Assembly (NCBI RefSeq): GCF_028746185.1
Contig: NZ_JAQIVH010000044.1
Location: 62,001-126,000 of the forward strand
Reading direction: 5' to 3'
Source of the DNA: Paenibacillus_E qinlingensis
Lineage (GTDB): Bacteria; Bacillota; Bacilli; Paenibacillales; NBRC-103111
Length of the DNA: 64,000 nt
Positions within the stretch are counted from its first letter, which is position 1. The number at the start of each line of letters is the position of its first letter. The notes beneath the pieces were generated by a model. The model ran no database searches and was not told the origin of the DNA. It saw only the letters and a program-made list of their open reading frames with translations. This document shows, one piece after another, positions 1 through 9,776 of the stretch. Position numbers and translations under genes: made by a program.

Positions 1-3000
1 GCGGTAGAAGATGACAGCTGGACAGAGACGGGTATGACCTATGCGAATCAGCCTGCTTACGGGGAATTGCTCGGTACTGCAGAGATTAGTGCCAATCGGA
101 CAGATACTTGGTACGAAGTGGATATCACGGATTATCTGAGTAAGCAGAAAGCGAAAGATGGCGTTGCCAGTATCATGATTATGAACGATTCAACATCGAC
201 GACAGGAGCAAGAAGCTTTAAAACGAAAGAAGGCTCGGCTGTTGGAACCATTTATCCACAGCTTGCAATTGATTATGACAGTAAAGCTCCTGCTATTTCT
301 GGTGTTGCTGTTACGGATAACCAAAAAGTTGAAGTAACATTCAATGAAAGTATTTATAATAAGGTTCCAGATTTAAAAACAGCGATTAGCACATCTTCCA
401 ATGGTACTGACTTCACCGCACTTGCTGGGGGAGATACCGTTAGCATTAGCGATAAGAAGCTGACAATTAATTTTGCTCAAAAAATTACAGTATCCTCATT
501 ATCCATTAAAGTAGCGGCGGGAACTTTAGCGGATACATTCGGTAATGCCAATGGCGTGGCTATTGAAACTCAACCTATTGTGGTTGATGTAGCGGCTCCC
601 ATTTTTGAACCAAACGTTACGTTGGATGCAAGCAATAAAGTGATTACCCTCCGAGCTAATGAGGCTTTAATTAGTAAGGTGGCTGATGCTGCTGCACTTA
701 AAGCAGCTGTTACGATAAGCCAAAGCAATCAGGCATTTGTACCTTTGGCACAAGGAGATACCGTAGCGATCAACGGAAATTCACTCGTTGTAACGCTGGC
801 AACTAAGCTCTCGGGTTCAGACTACAAAATAAAGGTGGCGGCATCTACATTAAAGGATGGGAGCGGAAATTCAGTAGCCGAGTTTATATCAAGCTCCTTC
901 TCTGAAGACGTGCAACCACCGAAACTGGCTGCGGTTTATACCGTAAACTTTAACAAAACGATTAAAGTAGCTTTCGATGAACCCATTATGAATAATTTGG
1001 CAGATGCTGTGGCTTTAAAAAATGCCATTCAGCTATCATCCGATGGTGGCTTAACGTATCAAGCATTGGGTGCTAACGATAAAGTTGAAATTGGGATTAA
1101 GCAGTTAAATATTATTCTGCAGCAGCCAGTTACTGGAAGTAATAAAAAGGTCAAAATACTTGCTTCCGCGCTTAAAGATACAGTTGGTTTCACAACTGCG
1201 GAAGTGGTAGGAGCATTCGCTGCACAAAGTGTCGCTTACCCTTACGCAGAGCCGTCACAACATTATTTGGATGATGCCCTACTCCATATTCGGAATATTG
1301 CATTTGCCAATATGAACAATGGGCAAGGTAGTGCTCCTGAGACTGAGAACGCTAAAGGATTTGCAGTTGTAGCCCAGGCTATTGCAGCTGGAAACAATAA
1401 TTCTGTTCTGATTGATGAATATGTGGACGCACTCAAAAAAATCTTGTCTGTGCCTGCCAAAATGCCAAATCTTCAAGCAGGACTTGATGATCGCTCACAA
1501 TCTCCAATTGTATATGCGATTGCGCTTCTCTGGAACGATACACGGATTACTTCCAGACTGAGCGTGAACGAGAAAGAAACTTTAATCACATTTATGAAAG
1601 CTGCACTGATTGCCGAGATGTACATGTTAAACGATTATGATAAAGATGGCAATTATATTGGACATACCACAAGAAGATTAGCGATGAATGGAGATTCCAA
1701 TAACGGGGTTACGGGTAACTTTGGTGAACCTCATTTGACGAGCTTCTTTGCTTCGGCTTTTGCTCTGGGACTGGAAAATATTAAACCGATCATTGCTGCG
1801 TATGACCACAAGGCATTTATAGCGGAGTTAAAAAGCAAAGGCTTAACAACGATTGCAGCTAGCTTCGAAAATACGAATAATTTCTCTACAGCTGCGACGG
1901 ATGCCTTAAAACTGACAGAGAAAGCGGCAAGAGTAGAAGCAACCTTGAAGTCAAGCAAATGGTCATTTATGAACGTTACGTTAAATGAATTCTTGGAAGA
2001 TCCTTTGAAAATTCATGCAGCCCAAGAAGCCTTTAACTGGCCGTATTTGGCAGAAGACGGAGAATTCCAAGGTCAGCTCGGAATGGGGTTTGAATTCCAA
2101 TCAGCCGATCAAGGCGGGCCAAGAGAATCGCCGAGTTATGTCGTTCTTGGATTGGAACCGGCTATTTCCAATACCGTTCTATTAAATCATTTTGGTTATT
2201 TGCATACACCAATAAGCACAGATTTAGCAAATCACATCGAGAAATTACAGAAAGTTGCAGCTAATGATCTGTATGCTAAATTGGTCAATGGGTATTTTGG
2301 TCAAAGCTGGATCGATACCCATACGTATACGCTAGCGAATGATGTCTGGTCTTTCTTAATGGAACTGCTATTCTCGACGGGAAATATTACAGCAACAACA
2401 TTTAATGATACGTTCAATTACAGCAGTGTTGGGGATATGACTGCCAAAGGCTGGGTGGTTGATCAAGCGGTATCGTCAGTAACGCATGACAACATCATTC
2501 CTTTCAACAAAAAAACGGTCACGAATTCTTCCGTCGTTGGCGGTCATAACTATGACGAGAATGAGAAAATATTTACGTTAAATGGAGGTGCTTCGCCTGT
2601 CATTGCTTACAATACAGCGAAGAAATTAGCTAACATTAACTATTATGCTTGGATGAGCACACCTGCCATTGGCAATGGCGAAGCGGGAATCCTTGCGCGG
2701 GTCACAGACGCCAACAACTATTATCAAATTTCGTATACCCAAGATAAGCTCTACATCAAGAAAAAGGTGAATGGCAGCTTCAGCATCATTGCGGAGAAGG
2801 CTTTCACGTTACCAACGACTAGACTTGGAGCTATTTTCTACTTTAACCCATGGGGCTGGAAGGATACTGTTGTAGAAGCGAAGGCTCATAGATTACGGGC
2901 AGAGCTAACGAATGGTACCATTAATGTGTATGTGAATGGCAAAAAAGAGCTAACTGCGCAGGATGCAACATTTGCAACAGGATATGTGGGAATGACTGCA

Positions 3001-5085
3001 ACGGGTGCGAGTACGAAATTCGATGGCCTTCTGGCTTCTTACACACTACCTGATAAACCAGTATTGAATTCTGTTAACGTGGGGAACGGCAGCTTAGGCA
3101 TTGACTTTACACCGGTGGATGGTGCACTGAAGTATAAAGTCAAGTATGGAACGACTTCTGGTCTTTATACGAACAGTATTACGACAGGCAGTACAACACC
3201 GATCATTCCAAACCTTGTGAACGATACAACGTACTATGTTGTTGTTTCATCGGTCACTGCACAAGGCGAAAGTGAGATTTCGAATGAGAAATCGGGTACA
3301 CCTAAAGCGCCCGATGCTGTGACACCTGTCATTACGAGTTTAATTGCTGATGGAAGCAAGGTTACCGTAAACTTTACAACCGATCCTAAAAATACGTCCT
3401 ACAAGATTAAGGTTGGAAAGTCGAGCGGAAATTATCTGGGTACGACCTTTGACGTGACGAATTCCGGTTATGTTGTGGATCTGCCGCCAACCTCAAGACC
3501 GTACTACTTTACTATCGTGCCTTACAATGCCAATGGTGCAGGTACGCCTTCTAATGAAAGCAGTGTTGTACTGGATACTCCTTTCTTATATATTGCTGGA
3601 GTAACAGCAAGCTTGGATGTGGATCCTAAATATATTGCAATGAATACGATTGATGGCGATCTGGATCCTGAATCTCGTTGGTCAGCCGAAAAAGAACAGT
3701 GGATTCAGTACGACCTGGGCGAACTCAAGGAAATTAACGCAGTTTCGCTAGCTTTCTCTAATGGCCATGTAAGGAGAAACTACTTTGATATTACGGTATC
3801 TAGTGATGGCATCAACTGGACGACTGTTTATCCATCTGGCGTAACAAGCGGCACAACGCAGGGATTAGAAACCTATAAATTTAATGCTGTGACTGCTAAA
3901 TATGTTCGTATCTTATGTCACGGACATTCGGTTGCAGGTTATGGACTTGGTTTCAATAGTATTATTGAAACTCAAATTTTCGCAGCAGCTCCAAGTAAGC
4001 CGACTGGTCTGCAAGTGAGCAGTAAAACGGCAAATTCCGTAAGTTTGACTTGGCATGCTTCTACCAATCAGAGTGCAGCAGTAATCACCTATGATGTATA
4101 CCAAAATGGAACGAAAGTGAACACATCGGACATCACGAATGCCGCTTATACCATTTCAGGTTTGCATCCTCATAGAGATTATGTGTTTACAGTGGTAGCG
4201 AAGGATTCCAATGGTAAAGTGTCACCAACCAGCAATCCATTGTCGGTGACAACAGAAGCAGGAGCCATGAGCGGCACGGTAACCTTAACTGGGGTGAGTA
4301 TGGTTGAACCCACCATTCCACTTAGTCTGTTCTATGGTCTTGCGGGTGCGCAGAATATTACGGCACAGGATATTACGATTACCTATGACAAAACATTGTT
4401 CCGTTTCGAAGCGGCAACCGCTGTTCAAAGTGGTACAACGATTGAAAGCTTGGAAAGTTTGCCAGAGCAAGGAAAAGTTCGCTTCATTGTGTTACATTCC
4501 GGTGCTCACAATGCAATCACAGGTGATGTACCTGAAATCTTAAAAATTACGTTGAGTCCGCTAGCTTCTGGAAACGGTTCTATCGCTGTGACTGCCATTG
4601 AGCTATCCAATGCGCAAGGAGATATTCTCGGGGCTCAACTAGCAAGCAAGTCGATAACTGTTGGATCAGACAAAACGGCTTTAATTGCTACCATTCAATC
4701 TGCTCAAGCCGTCTATGACGCAGCCGTTGAAGGACTGGAGAACGGTCAGTATCCGGCAGGCACGAAGGAGCAATTGGTGACTGCCATTCATGCAGCTACT
4801 GTAGTACGAGATGAGGTTTCCAGTACTTCTCAGGTTGCAGCTGCCATTACTAGCTTGAATGATGCGCTCAGTACCTTCCAGAGCTTGGTAATTACAAGTC
4901 ATACTGGTGACTTTAATGACATTCTCGGGTATGACCTTGGCGATTTAGGTAAAGTGGCTCCAGCGTTTGGTAAACATGTGGGGCTGTCTGACTGGAACCA
5001 AGTTAAACGAATGGATATCAATAATGACGGTATCATTGATATTTATGAAATAACATTTGTTGTAGAGAAATATATTCACAAATAA
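1..5085 (+). CDS. Giant secreted multidomain polysaccharide-active protein with cohesin and dockerin modules (5' end missing)
   Basis: The reading frame is open from base 1, so the N-terminus lies upstream; 1694 codons are visible. In order (visible residues): end of a DNRLRE/CBM96-like domain (1-92), three SwmB-like Ig repeats (about 95-410, each opening with a P-x-[IL] strand and VTF/VAF motifs), an uncharacterised mostly helical region (about 413-795), a LamG/CBM66-like sandwich (799-1015), two FN3 domains (1015-1190), an F5/8C discoidin domain (1196-1325), a third FN3 (1330-1415), a cohesin-like domain (1420-1555), a FIVAR-like helical hairpin (1558-1630) and a C-terminal dockerin-like segment with one clear calcium loop (DINNDGIIDIYE). 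The helical region may be the catalytic module (alpha/alpha barrel lyase or hydrolase), but I recognise no family. The next gene encodes an SLH-anchored cohesin protein, so surface display of this protein is likely. Domain assignments come from motif reading, not a profile search. Confidence 0.8.
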   Translation, partial: AVEDDSWTETGMTYANQPAYGELLGTAEISANRTDTWYEVDITDYLSKQKAKDGVASIMIMNDSTSTTGARSFKTKEGSAVGTIYPQLAIDYDSKAPAISGVAVTDNQKVEVTFNESIYNKVPDLKTAISTSSNGTDFTALAGGDTVSISDKKLTINFAQKITVSSLSIKVAAGTLADTFGNANGVAIETQPIVVDVAAPIFEPNVTLDASNKVITLRANEALISKVADAAALKAAVTISQSNQAFVPLAQGDTVAINGNSLVVTLATKLSGSDYKIKVAASTLKDGSGNSVAEFISSSFSEDVQPPKLAAVYTVNFNKTIKVAFDEPIMNNLADAVALKNAIQLSSDGGLTYQALGANDKVEIGIKQLNIILQQPVTGSNKKVKILASALKDTVGFTTAEVVGAFAAQSVAYPYAEPSQHYLDDALLHIRNIAFANMNNGQGSAPETENAKGFAVVAQAIAAGNNNSVLIDEYVDALKKILSVPAKMPNLQAGLDDRSQSPIVYAIALLWNDTRITSRLSVNEKETLITFMKAALIAEMYMLNDYDKDGNYIGHTTRRLAMNGDSNNGVTGNFGEPHLTSFFASAFALGLENIKPIIAAYDHKAFIAELKSKGLTTIAASFENTNNFSTAATDALKLTEKAARVEATLKSSKWSFMNVTLNEFLEDPLKIHAAQEAFNWPYLAEDGEFQGQLGMGFEFQSADQGGPRESPSYVVLGLEPAISNTVLLNHFGYLHTPISTDLANHIEKLQKVAANDLYAKLVNGYFGQSWIDTHTYTLANDVWSFLMELLFSTGNITATTFNDTFNYSSVGDMTAKGWVVDQAVSSVTHDNIIPFNKKTVTNSSVVGGHNYDENEKIFTLNGGASPVIAYNTAKKLANINYYAWMSTPAIGNGEAGILARVTDANNYYQISYTQDKLYIKKKVNGSFSIIAEKAFTLPTTRLGAIFYFNPWGWKDTVVEAKAHRLRAELTNGTINVYVNGKKELTAQDATFATGYVGMTATGASTKFDGLLASYTLPDKPVLNSVNVGNGSLGIDFTPVDGALKYKVKYGTTSGLYTNSITTGSTTPIIPNLVNDTTYYVVVSSVTAQGESEISNEKSGTPKAPDAVTPVITSLIADGSKVTVNFTTDPKNTSYKIKVGKSSGNYLGTTFDVTNSGYVVDLPPTSRPYYFTIVPYNANGAGTPSNESSVVLDTPFLYIAGVTASLDVDPKYIAMNTIDGDLDPESRWSAEKEQWIQYDLGELKEINAVSLAFSNGHVRRNYFDITVSSDGINWTTVYPSGVTSGTTQGLETYKFNAVTAKYVRILCHGHSVAGYGLGFNSIIETQIFAAAPSKPTGLQVSSKTANSVSLTWHASTNQSAAVITYDVYQNGTKVNTSDITNAAYTISGLHPHRDYVFTVVAKDSNGKVSPTSNPLSVTTEAGAMSGTVTLTGVSMVEPTIPLSLFYGLAGAQNITAQDITITYDKTLFRFEAATAVQSGTTIESLESLPEQGKVRFIVLHSGAHNAITGDVPEILKITLSPLASGNGSIAVTAIELSNAQGDILGAQLASKSITVGSDKTALIATIQSAQAVYDAAVEGLENGQYPAGTKEQLVTAIHAATVVRDEVSSTSQVAAAITSLNDALSTFQSLVITSHTGDFNDILGYDLGDLGKVAPAFGKHVGLSDWNQVKRMDINNDGIIDIYEITFVVEKYIHK

Positions 5086-5100
5086 TTGATCGTACAAACA

Positions 5101-5135
5101 GGGGATAGGAAGGTTGCGCAAGTGGCCTTCTTATC
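5101..5135 (+). terminator. Intercistronic hairpin
   Basis: An inverted repeat (GGATAgGAAGG / CCTTCtTATCC) lies between the giant protein and the SLH gene. There is no long T-run, so it may be a weak terminator or an mRNA-stabilising structure allowing partial read-through. Confidence 0.45.
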
Positions 5136-5161
5136 CATATTTATGAAGAGGAGCGATATAG

Positions 5162-6898
5162 ATGAAGTTTTCTAAATTGTTGCATGTACTACTGCTTTCC
5201 TCCTTAGTTATTAGTTTATCAAGTCCTATCGAAAGAGCCGATGCTGCTGTTGTTGCAACATCGTTTGATATACATCTTGACAGAACCATCATTGTTAGTG
5301 GAGATGAGGTGGTTGTGACGATGACCGGAGCTGGCGAGCAGCTGTTTAAAGGCTATGAAGCGGAGGTTGCTTTTGATGCAACAAAGCTGAGTTTTATTCA
5401 TGGCGATGCGAATTCGCAACAATTTACCTATCAAGCCGAGTATCTGGAGGGCAATCATGCTAAAGTGGCCGTCACGAGATCCTCTCCTAGTGTCGTATCT
5501 GCAGATTCGACGCCCATTCTAACTTTTAAATTCAAAAGCATTGCTACTGGTTCCGCTGATGTCACTCTTGTTGGCGTAAAGGCTTTGAAACCGCCCATTC
5601 TAGCTGCAACGAAATTTACGCCTAATGTAACCAAAGCGGTCACTGTGGGAGCAACTACTAGTTCGCCACCAGGTGGTGGCGGTGGTGGAAATCACCCGCC
5701 AACTACAGCACCAAGGGCAGGAACAGTTGAAGTTCAGCCAATTAAACATGGTGAATCCGCTCAAGCAGGACTAGATGCATCAACTTACACCGCAGCTCTT
5801 GGACAAGCACCAATGGATCAAAAAGGGAATAAAGTTGTCACCGTTGTTCTTAAACCTGAAGCAGGCGTCAAAGAATATGTGGTGAGTTTGCCAAAGGAAG
5901 CTTTCAACGCTACGAAGCATAAGGCGCAGGAGTCGGATAAGAAAGTAGAAATTCAGTCTCCGCTTGGAACGCTTACCATACCTGATAATATGTTCAAATT
6001 GAAGGATATCGGAACGAATCCCTCTTCAATCGAGTTTTCCATTGCCAAGGCGGATACCAGCTCATTCTCACCAAAGTTAAAAGAGAAAACGAAGGATAAG
6101 CCAATTATTGAACTGACTGTCAAGATCAATGGGGAAGTGGTTACCTGGAAAAATAAAGATGCGCCTGTTACCGTTCGTGTAGCCTATACACCAACGGCGA
6201 AGGAGCTTCAGGATCCAGAACATATCGTGATCTGGTATGTAGATGGTGATGGCAAAGTCATTAAGGTGCCATCGGGTAAATATGATGCTGCGACAGGCGA
6301 AGTGACCTTCGCAACTACGCACTTTAGTATGTATGCCGTGACGTATGAGGAAACTACGTATGATGATATTCAGAGTGTGCATTGGGCGAAAAAGCAGATT
6401 GAGGTTTTAGCTTCGAAAGGTGTAATTAATGGCACGACTGAATCCACATTCACACCAAGTGCAAACATTACGAGAGCAGATTTCCTTAAGTTATTAGTTG
6501 AGACATTAGGTTTGAGTGCAGAAGTAGAGGGCAATTTTGACGATGTTCAACCATCGGATTATTATTACGAAGAAGCTCGATTGGCTAGACAACTCGGAAT
6601 CTCAGCAGGCGTAGGAAATAATAAGCTTAATCCGCAGGATTTTATTTCCCGGCAGGATATGATGGTTATGGTAGAAAGAGCAATTCGAATCGCTGGGAAT
6701 AATCGGACAGTTACCAGTGCTGTTGATATGAACAAGTTCACTGACTTCATGAACATTGCAAGCTATGCGAAGGATAGTATAAGAACCTTGATTCAACAGG
6801 GATTGGTTGAGGGGGATGGGCAGAACCTGCACCCGACAGGGAATACCACCCGCGCGGAAGCAGCCGTATTACTTTATAAATTGTATTACTTACAGTAA
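5162..6898 (+). CDS. S-layer-anchored cohesin-domain protein (three SLH domains)
   Basis: 578 residues. It has a classical signal peptide (residues 1-28, cleavage after ADA), a cohesin-like beta-sandwich (about 30-160), a Pro/Gly-rich linker (about 169-178), a beta-rich domain of unknown family (190-395) and three SLH domains (398-442, 459-505, 522-574). SLH domains bind pyruvylated secondary cell-wall polymer, so the protein should sit on the cell surface. The cohesin could receive the dockerin-like tail of the preceding protein, making a minimal scaffold and enzyme pair. Start chosen at the ATG after a GAGGAG ribosome site, 76 bp after the upstream stop. It ends just before a strong terminator, so the two genes probably form a transcription unit. 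Confidence 0.88.
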   Translation: MKFSKLLHVLLLSSLVISLSSPIERADAAVVATSFDIHLDRTIIVSGDEVVVTMTGAGEQLFKGYEAEVAFDATKLSFIHGDANSQQFTYQAEYLEGNHAKVAVTRSSPSVVSADSTPILTFKFKSIATGSADVTLVGVKALKPPILAATKFTPNVTKAVTVGATTSSPPGGGGGGNHPPTTAPRAGTVEVQPIKHGESAQAGLDASTYTAALGQAPMDQKGNKVVTVVLKPEAGVKEYVVSLPKEAFNATKHKAQESDKKVEIQSPLGTLTIPDNMFKLKDIGTNPSSIEFSIAKADTSSFSPKLKEKTKDKPIIELTVKINGEVVTWKNKDAPVTVRVAYTPTAKELQDPEHIVIWYVDGDGKVIKVPSGKYDAATGEVTFATTHFSMYAVTYEETTYDDIQSVHWAKKQIEVLASKGVINGTTESTFTPSANITRADFLKLLVETLGLSAEVEGNFDDVQPSDYYYEEARLARQLGISAGVGNNKLNPQDFISRQDMMVMVERAIRIAGNNRTVTSAVDMNKFTDFMNIASYAKDSIRTLIQQGLVEGDGQNLHPTGNTTRAEAAVLLYKLYYLQ

Positions 6899-6909
6899 TT
6901 GATAACAAC

Positions 6910-6944
6910 AAGGACTTGCGTGATAGTGGCGCAAGTCTTTTTTT
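6910..6944 (+). terminator. Rho-independent terminator
   Basis: Perfect GACTTGCG / CGCAAGTC stem followed by a run of seven T, twelve bases after the SLH gene stop. Confidence 0.85.
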
Positions 6945-6970
6945 AGCAAGTGAAAGTCTAGTAGCCTTTT

Positions 6971-7157
6971 TAAATGGAAAAAGTACATCTATTTTTACTG
7001 TATCTTGATGAATATAGCAATTAGATGGAAAAAGTGTAGGTATTTCTCGAGTATTCGTTAGTTCAGAGGGGAATGGGTGAAATTAGCTGCATATTTTCCA
7101 GTTATTCCACTTTTAAGGTGATATATGGCGAATTTAACTGTACTTTTTCCATTAAGG
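6971..7157. repeat. Nested inverted repeat block, copy 1 (four degenerate units, ++-- order)
   Basis: Four related units of about 28 bp with core ATGGAAAAnnTnCAgcTATTT: forward at 6971-7000 and 7021-7049, reverse at 7079-7108 and 7128-7157. The order lets unit 1 pair with unit 4 and unit 2 with unit 3. A second block with the same layout is at 28351-28543. Nothing in it looks coding. Confidence 0.7.
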
Positions 7158-7183
7158 TTTCTAATCGGGGGGATTGTATTGAT

Positions 7184-7216
7184 AACCCAACCCCACCCAA
7201 CCCCACCCAACCCCAC
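7184..7216. repeat. Short tandem repeat, 10-bp unit (AACCCCACCC type)
   Basis: Three consecutive 10-bp units of ACCCAACCCC type directly after the inverted repeat block. A much longer C/A-rich array accompanies the second block near 28.2 kb. The remainder of the 6899-7433 gap holds no gene I can support. Confidence 0.75.
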
Positions 7217-7433
7217 GAAAGAATTAAAAGTAGAATTTTTTCCATAGGATGTGAAGTAGCAGGAGAAGAAGCAGATAAACGTGAAACCTCGGGCAAATAA
7301 TAGTTCCGAAATTGAGAATTTACATCTTAAAGTCGTATGACAGGAAATGGTAACGAACGTATGATGAAGGTAGGACGTGAGGCAGAAGGAAGGAACGAAC
7401 TGCCAACGAAAAGTTGAAAGGGGTAATTTAGCT

Positions 7434-8585
7434 ATGGCAATCCATCAAGTAGGCATTATCATGAATGGGGTTACAGGACGAATGGGAACGAACCAACATC
7501 TCATCCGTTCGATTGTAGCAATACGCAATCAAGGCGGTGTCAAATTGCCTAATGGGGATGTCATTATGCCGGATCCGATACTGGTCGGCCGCCAAGAGAA
7601 TAAATTGAAAGCGTTGGCAGAAGCTCACGGAATTACTCGATTCTCGACAGATTTAGATGCATGCCTTGCAAACCCGCAGGATACCCTATATTTTGATTCG
7701 CAGATGACGAGTTTCCGTGCTGAGAGTATTCGTAAGGCTATCCTCGCAGGAAAGCACATCTATTGTGAAAAGCCGACGGGAACGAGTCTTGCCGAGTCAC
7801 TAGATCTGGCACGCCTTGCGAAAGAGGCTGGTGTGAAGAACGGCGTGGTGCAAGACAAGCTGTTTCTCCCTGGGTTGATGAAGCTTAAGCGACTGGTAGA
7901 TTCCGGATTTTTCGGAAAGATATTGACGGTTCGGATGGAATTTGGCTATTGGGTTTTTGAAGGGGACTGGCAGCCAGGACAACGTCCATCTTGGAATTAT
8001 CGCAAAGAAGACGGTGGCGGAATTATAGTCGACATGTTTGCCCACTGGCGTTATGTCATCGATAATCTGTTTGGCAAAGTGCGATCGGTATCCTGTTTAG
8101 GCTATACGCATATCCCTCACCGAGTTGATGAAAGCGGTAACAAGTATGACTGCACAGCTGATGATGCTGCGTATGCGACTTTCGAAGTTGAGGGCGGTAT
8201 TATCGTGCAAGCAAATTCTTCCTGGGCAGTGCGTGTCAATCGTGAGGATTTACTAACGGTTCAGGTAGATGGGACAGAGGGAAGCGCTGTTGCAGGTTTG
8301 CGTGACTGCAAGACGCAGCATCGTGTGAACACCTGTAAACCTGTTTGGAATCCAGACATCCCGAATCCGTTTAATTTCAAAGAGCAATGGATGGAAGTAC
8401 CAGATAATCAAGTGTTCGACAACGGTTTTAAAGTACAGTGGGAGTTATTCCTTAAGCATATAGTGCTGGATACGCCATTTCCTTGGGATTTGCTCGAAGG
8501 GGCAAAAGGAACGCAATTATCCGATTTGGGACTGCTCTCATGGAACGAACGACGCTGGGTTGATGTGCCCGATTTGAACGTGTAG
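7434..8585 (+). CDS. Gfo/Idh/MocA family NAD(P)-dependent oxidoreductase
   Basis: 383 residues. The N-terminal Rossmann domain opens with GIIMNGVTGRMG, followed by the CEKPTG motif around residue 110 that holds the conserved lysine of Gfo/Idh/MocA enzymes; the C-terminal alpha/beta substrate domain follows. It probably oxidises a hydroxyl of a sugar, polyol or cyclitol to a ketone. Start chosen at ATG 7434 behind GAAAGGGG; an upstream in-frame GTG at 7377 lacks a good ribosome site and would add 19 non-conserved residues. First gene of an apparent operon with the DUF993, isomerase-like, AraC, ferritin-like and glycerate kinase genes; only 13 bp separate it from the next gene. The substrate cannot be read from sequence. 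Confidence 0.88.
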   Translation: MAIHQVGIIMNGVTGRMGTNQHLIRSIVAIRNQGGVKLPNGDVIMPDPILVGRQENKLKALAEAHGITRFSTDLDACLANPQDTLYFDSQMTSFRAESIRKAILAGKHIYCEKPTGTSLAESLDLARLAKEAGVKNGVVQDKLFLPGLMKLKRLVDSGFFGKILTVRMEFGYWVFEGDWQPGQRPSWNYRKEDGGGIIVDMFAHWRYVIDNLFGKVRSVSCLGYTHIPHRVDESGNKYDCTADDAAYATFEVEGGIIVQANSSWAVRVNREDLLTVQVDGTEGSAVAGLRDCKTQHRVNTCKPVWNPDIPNPFNFKEQWMEVPDNQVFDNGFKVQWELFLKHIVLDTPFPWDLLEGAKGTQLSDLGLLSWNERRWVDVPDLNV

Positions 8586-8598
8586 GAGGGGGGAGCCT

Positions 8599-9771
8599 AT
8601 GTCTATTAGCTTGAAATTGATTGGAGAAGACAGATCCATCTACGATTATAAGGCAGGTCGTGCAGGAGCATTCGAGCTGCCGAGTGGGAAAACGTTTAAT
8701 AGCCGGATTGCCTACTCAGCGGCCCATGTCGTCTGCGATCCCTATGCGGATACGGATCCTCTCGCTAACGCTCAAATAGATTGGGAAGCGACATTAGCTT
8801 ACCGTAGGTACTTATGGTCAATGGGTTTATCCGTAGCTGAAGCCATGGATACCGCACAACGAGGGATGGGCTTGAACTGGGATCGGTCCAAAGAGCTGAT
8901 AGCTCGTTCCATAGCCGAGGCGAAGGCGGTAGGAGGACGAGTCGCAAGCGGAGTGGGAACGGATCACTTGGTTCCAGGTGCTAGTGTAACAATTGAGGAC
9001 ATCATTACTGCGTACGAAGAACAATGTGAGTTTGTTGAAGGGCATGGCGGCTCTATTATCCTGATGGCAAGCCGGGCGCTTGCAAGTTGTGCGAAAGGCC
9101 CCGAGGACTATGAGCAAGTGTATGGCCATATTTTGCGCCAAGTATCGAGGCCTGTGATCTTACATTGGCTGGGAGATATGTTTGATCCTGCGCTCAAAGG
9201 ATATTGGGGGCATGCGAACGTAAACGAGGCCATGGAGGTATGCCTCCGTGTTATTCACGCAAACGCTGAGAAAGTCGATGGCATCAAGATTTCCCTGCTG
9301 GATGCCGAACAAGAAATCACGATGCGACGGCGTCTTCCGTCTAGTGTCAAGATGTACACGGGGGACGATTTTAACTATCCTTCGCTTATTCAAGGCGATG
9401 AGCAAGGCTTTAGTCATGCATTGCTTGGGATCTTTGATGCGATTGCTCCAGCTGCCGCTTCAGCTATGCATGCATTAGATGAAGGGAATATCGCGAAATA
9501 TAACGACTTACTTGCTAAGACGGTACCATTATCTCGCCATATCTTTCAGAAGCCAACCTACGCGTATAAGACAGGCATTGTTTTTATGGCGTATTTAAAT
9601 GGGCATCAGTCCCATTTCAGAATGATCGGCGGAGCAGAAGGGTCTCGCTCTATCATACATCTCTCGAAGCTATTTACACTCGCCGACCAGGCAGGCTTGT
9701 TGGTCGATCCTGAGTTGGCGACTCAGCGAATGAAGTTGGCGTTGGGATTATCAGGAATTCAAGGAGGATAA
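8599..9771 (+). CDS. DUF993 family, dihydrodipicolinate-synthase-like TIM-barrel protein
   Basis: 390 residues. The overall pattern (VVCDPYAD near residue 45, WDRSKELIARS, GTDHLVP, PVILHWLGDMFDP, DGIKISLLD, YTGDDFNYP) matches DUF993, a family related to class I aldolases of the DapA type. The lysine in DGIKIS is a candidate Schiff-base residue (inference). Probable role: carbon-carbon cleavage or dehydration of the keto-sugar made by the preceding dehydrogenase. Ribosome site AGGAGGGGGG directly after the upstream stop; the next gene begins 5 bp after this stop, with its ribosome site AAGGAGG inside this gene's end, implying translational coupling. Confidence 0.82.
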   Translation: MSISLKLIGEDRSIYDYKAGRAGAFELPSGKTFNSRIAYSAAHVVCDPYADTDPLANAQIDWEATLAYRRYLWSMGLSVAEAMDTAQRGMGLNWDRSKELIARSIAEAKAVGGRVASGVGTDHLVPGASVTIEDIITAYEEQCEFVEGHGGSIILMASRALASCAKGPEDYEQVYGHILRQVSRPVILHWLGDMFDPALKGYWGHANVNEAMEVCLRVIHANAEKVDGIKISLLDAEQEITMRRRLPSSVKMYTGDDFNYPSLIQGDEQGFSHALLGIFDAIAPAAASAMHALDEGNIAKYNDLLAKTVPLSRHIFQKPTYAYKTGIVFMAYLNGHQSHFRMIGGAEGSRSIIHLSKLFTLADQAGLLVDPELATQRMKLALGLSGIQGG

Positions 9772-9776
9772 GGTGC

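Noticed and set aside
7073..7300. Two open frames on opposite strands in the gap before the Gfo/Idh/MocA gene
   Set aside because: They run through the inverted repeat block and the 10-bp tandem repeats; compositions are not protein-like.
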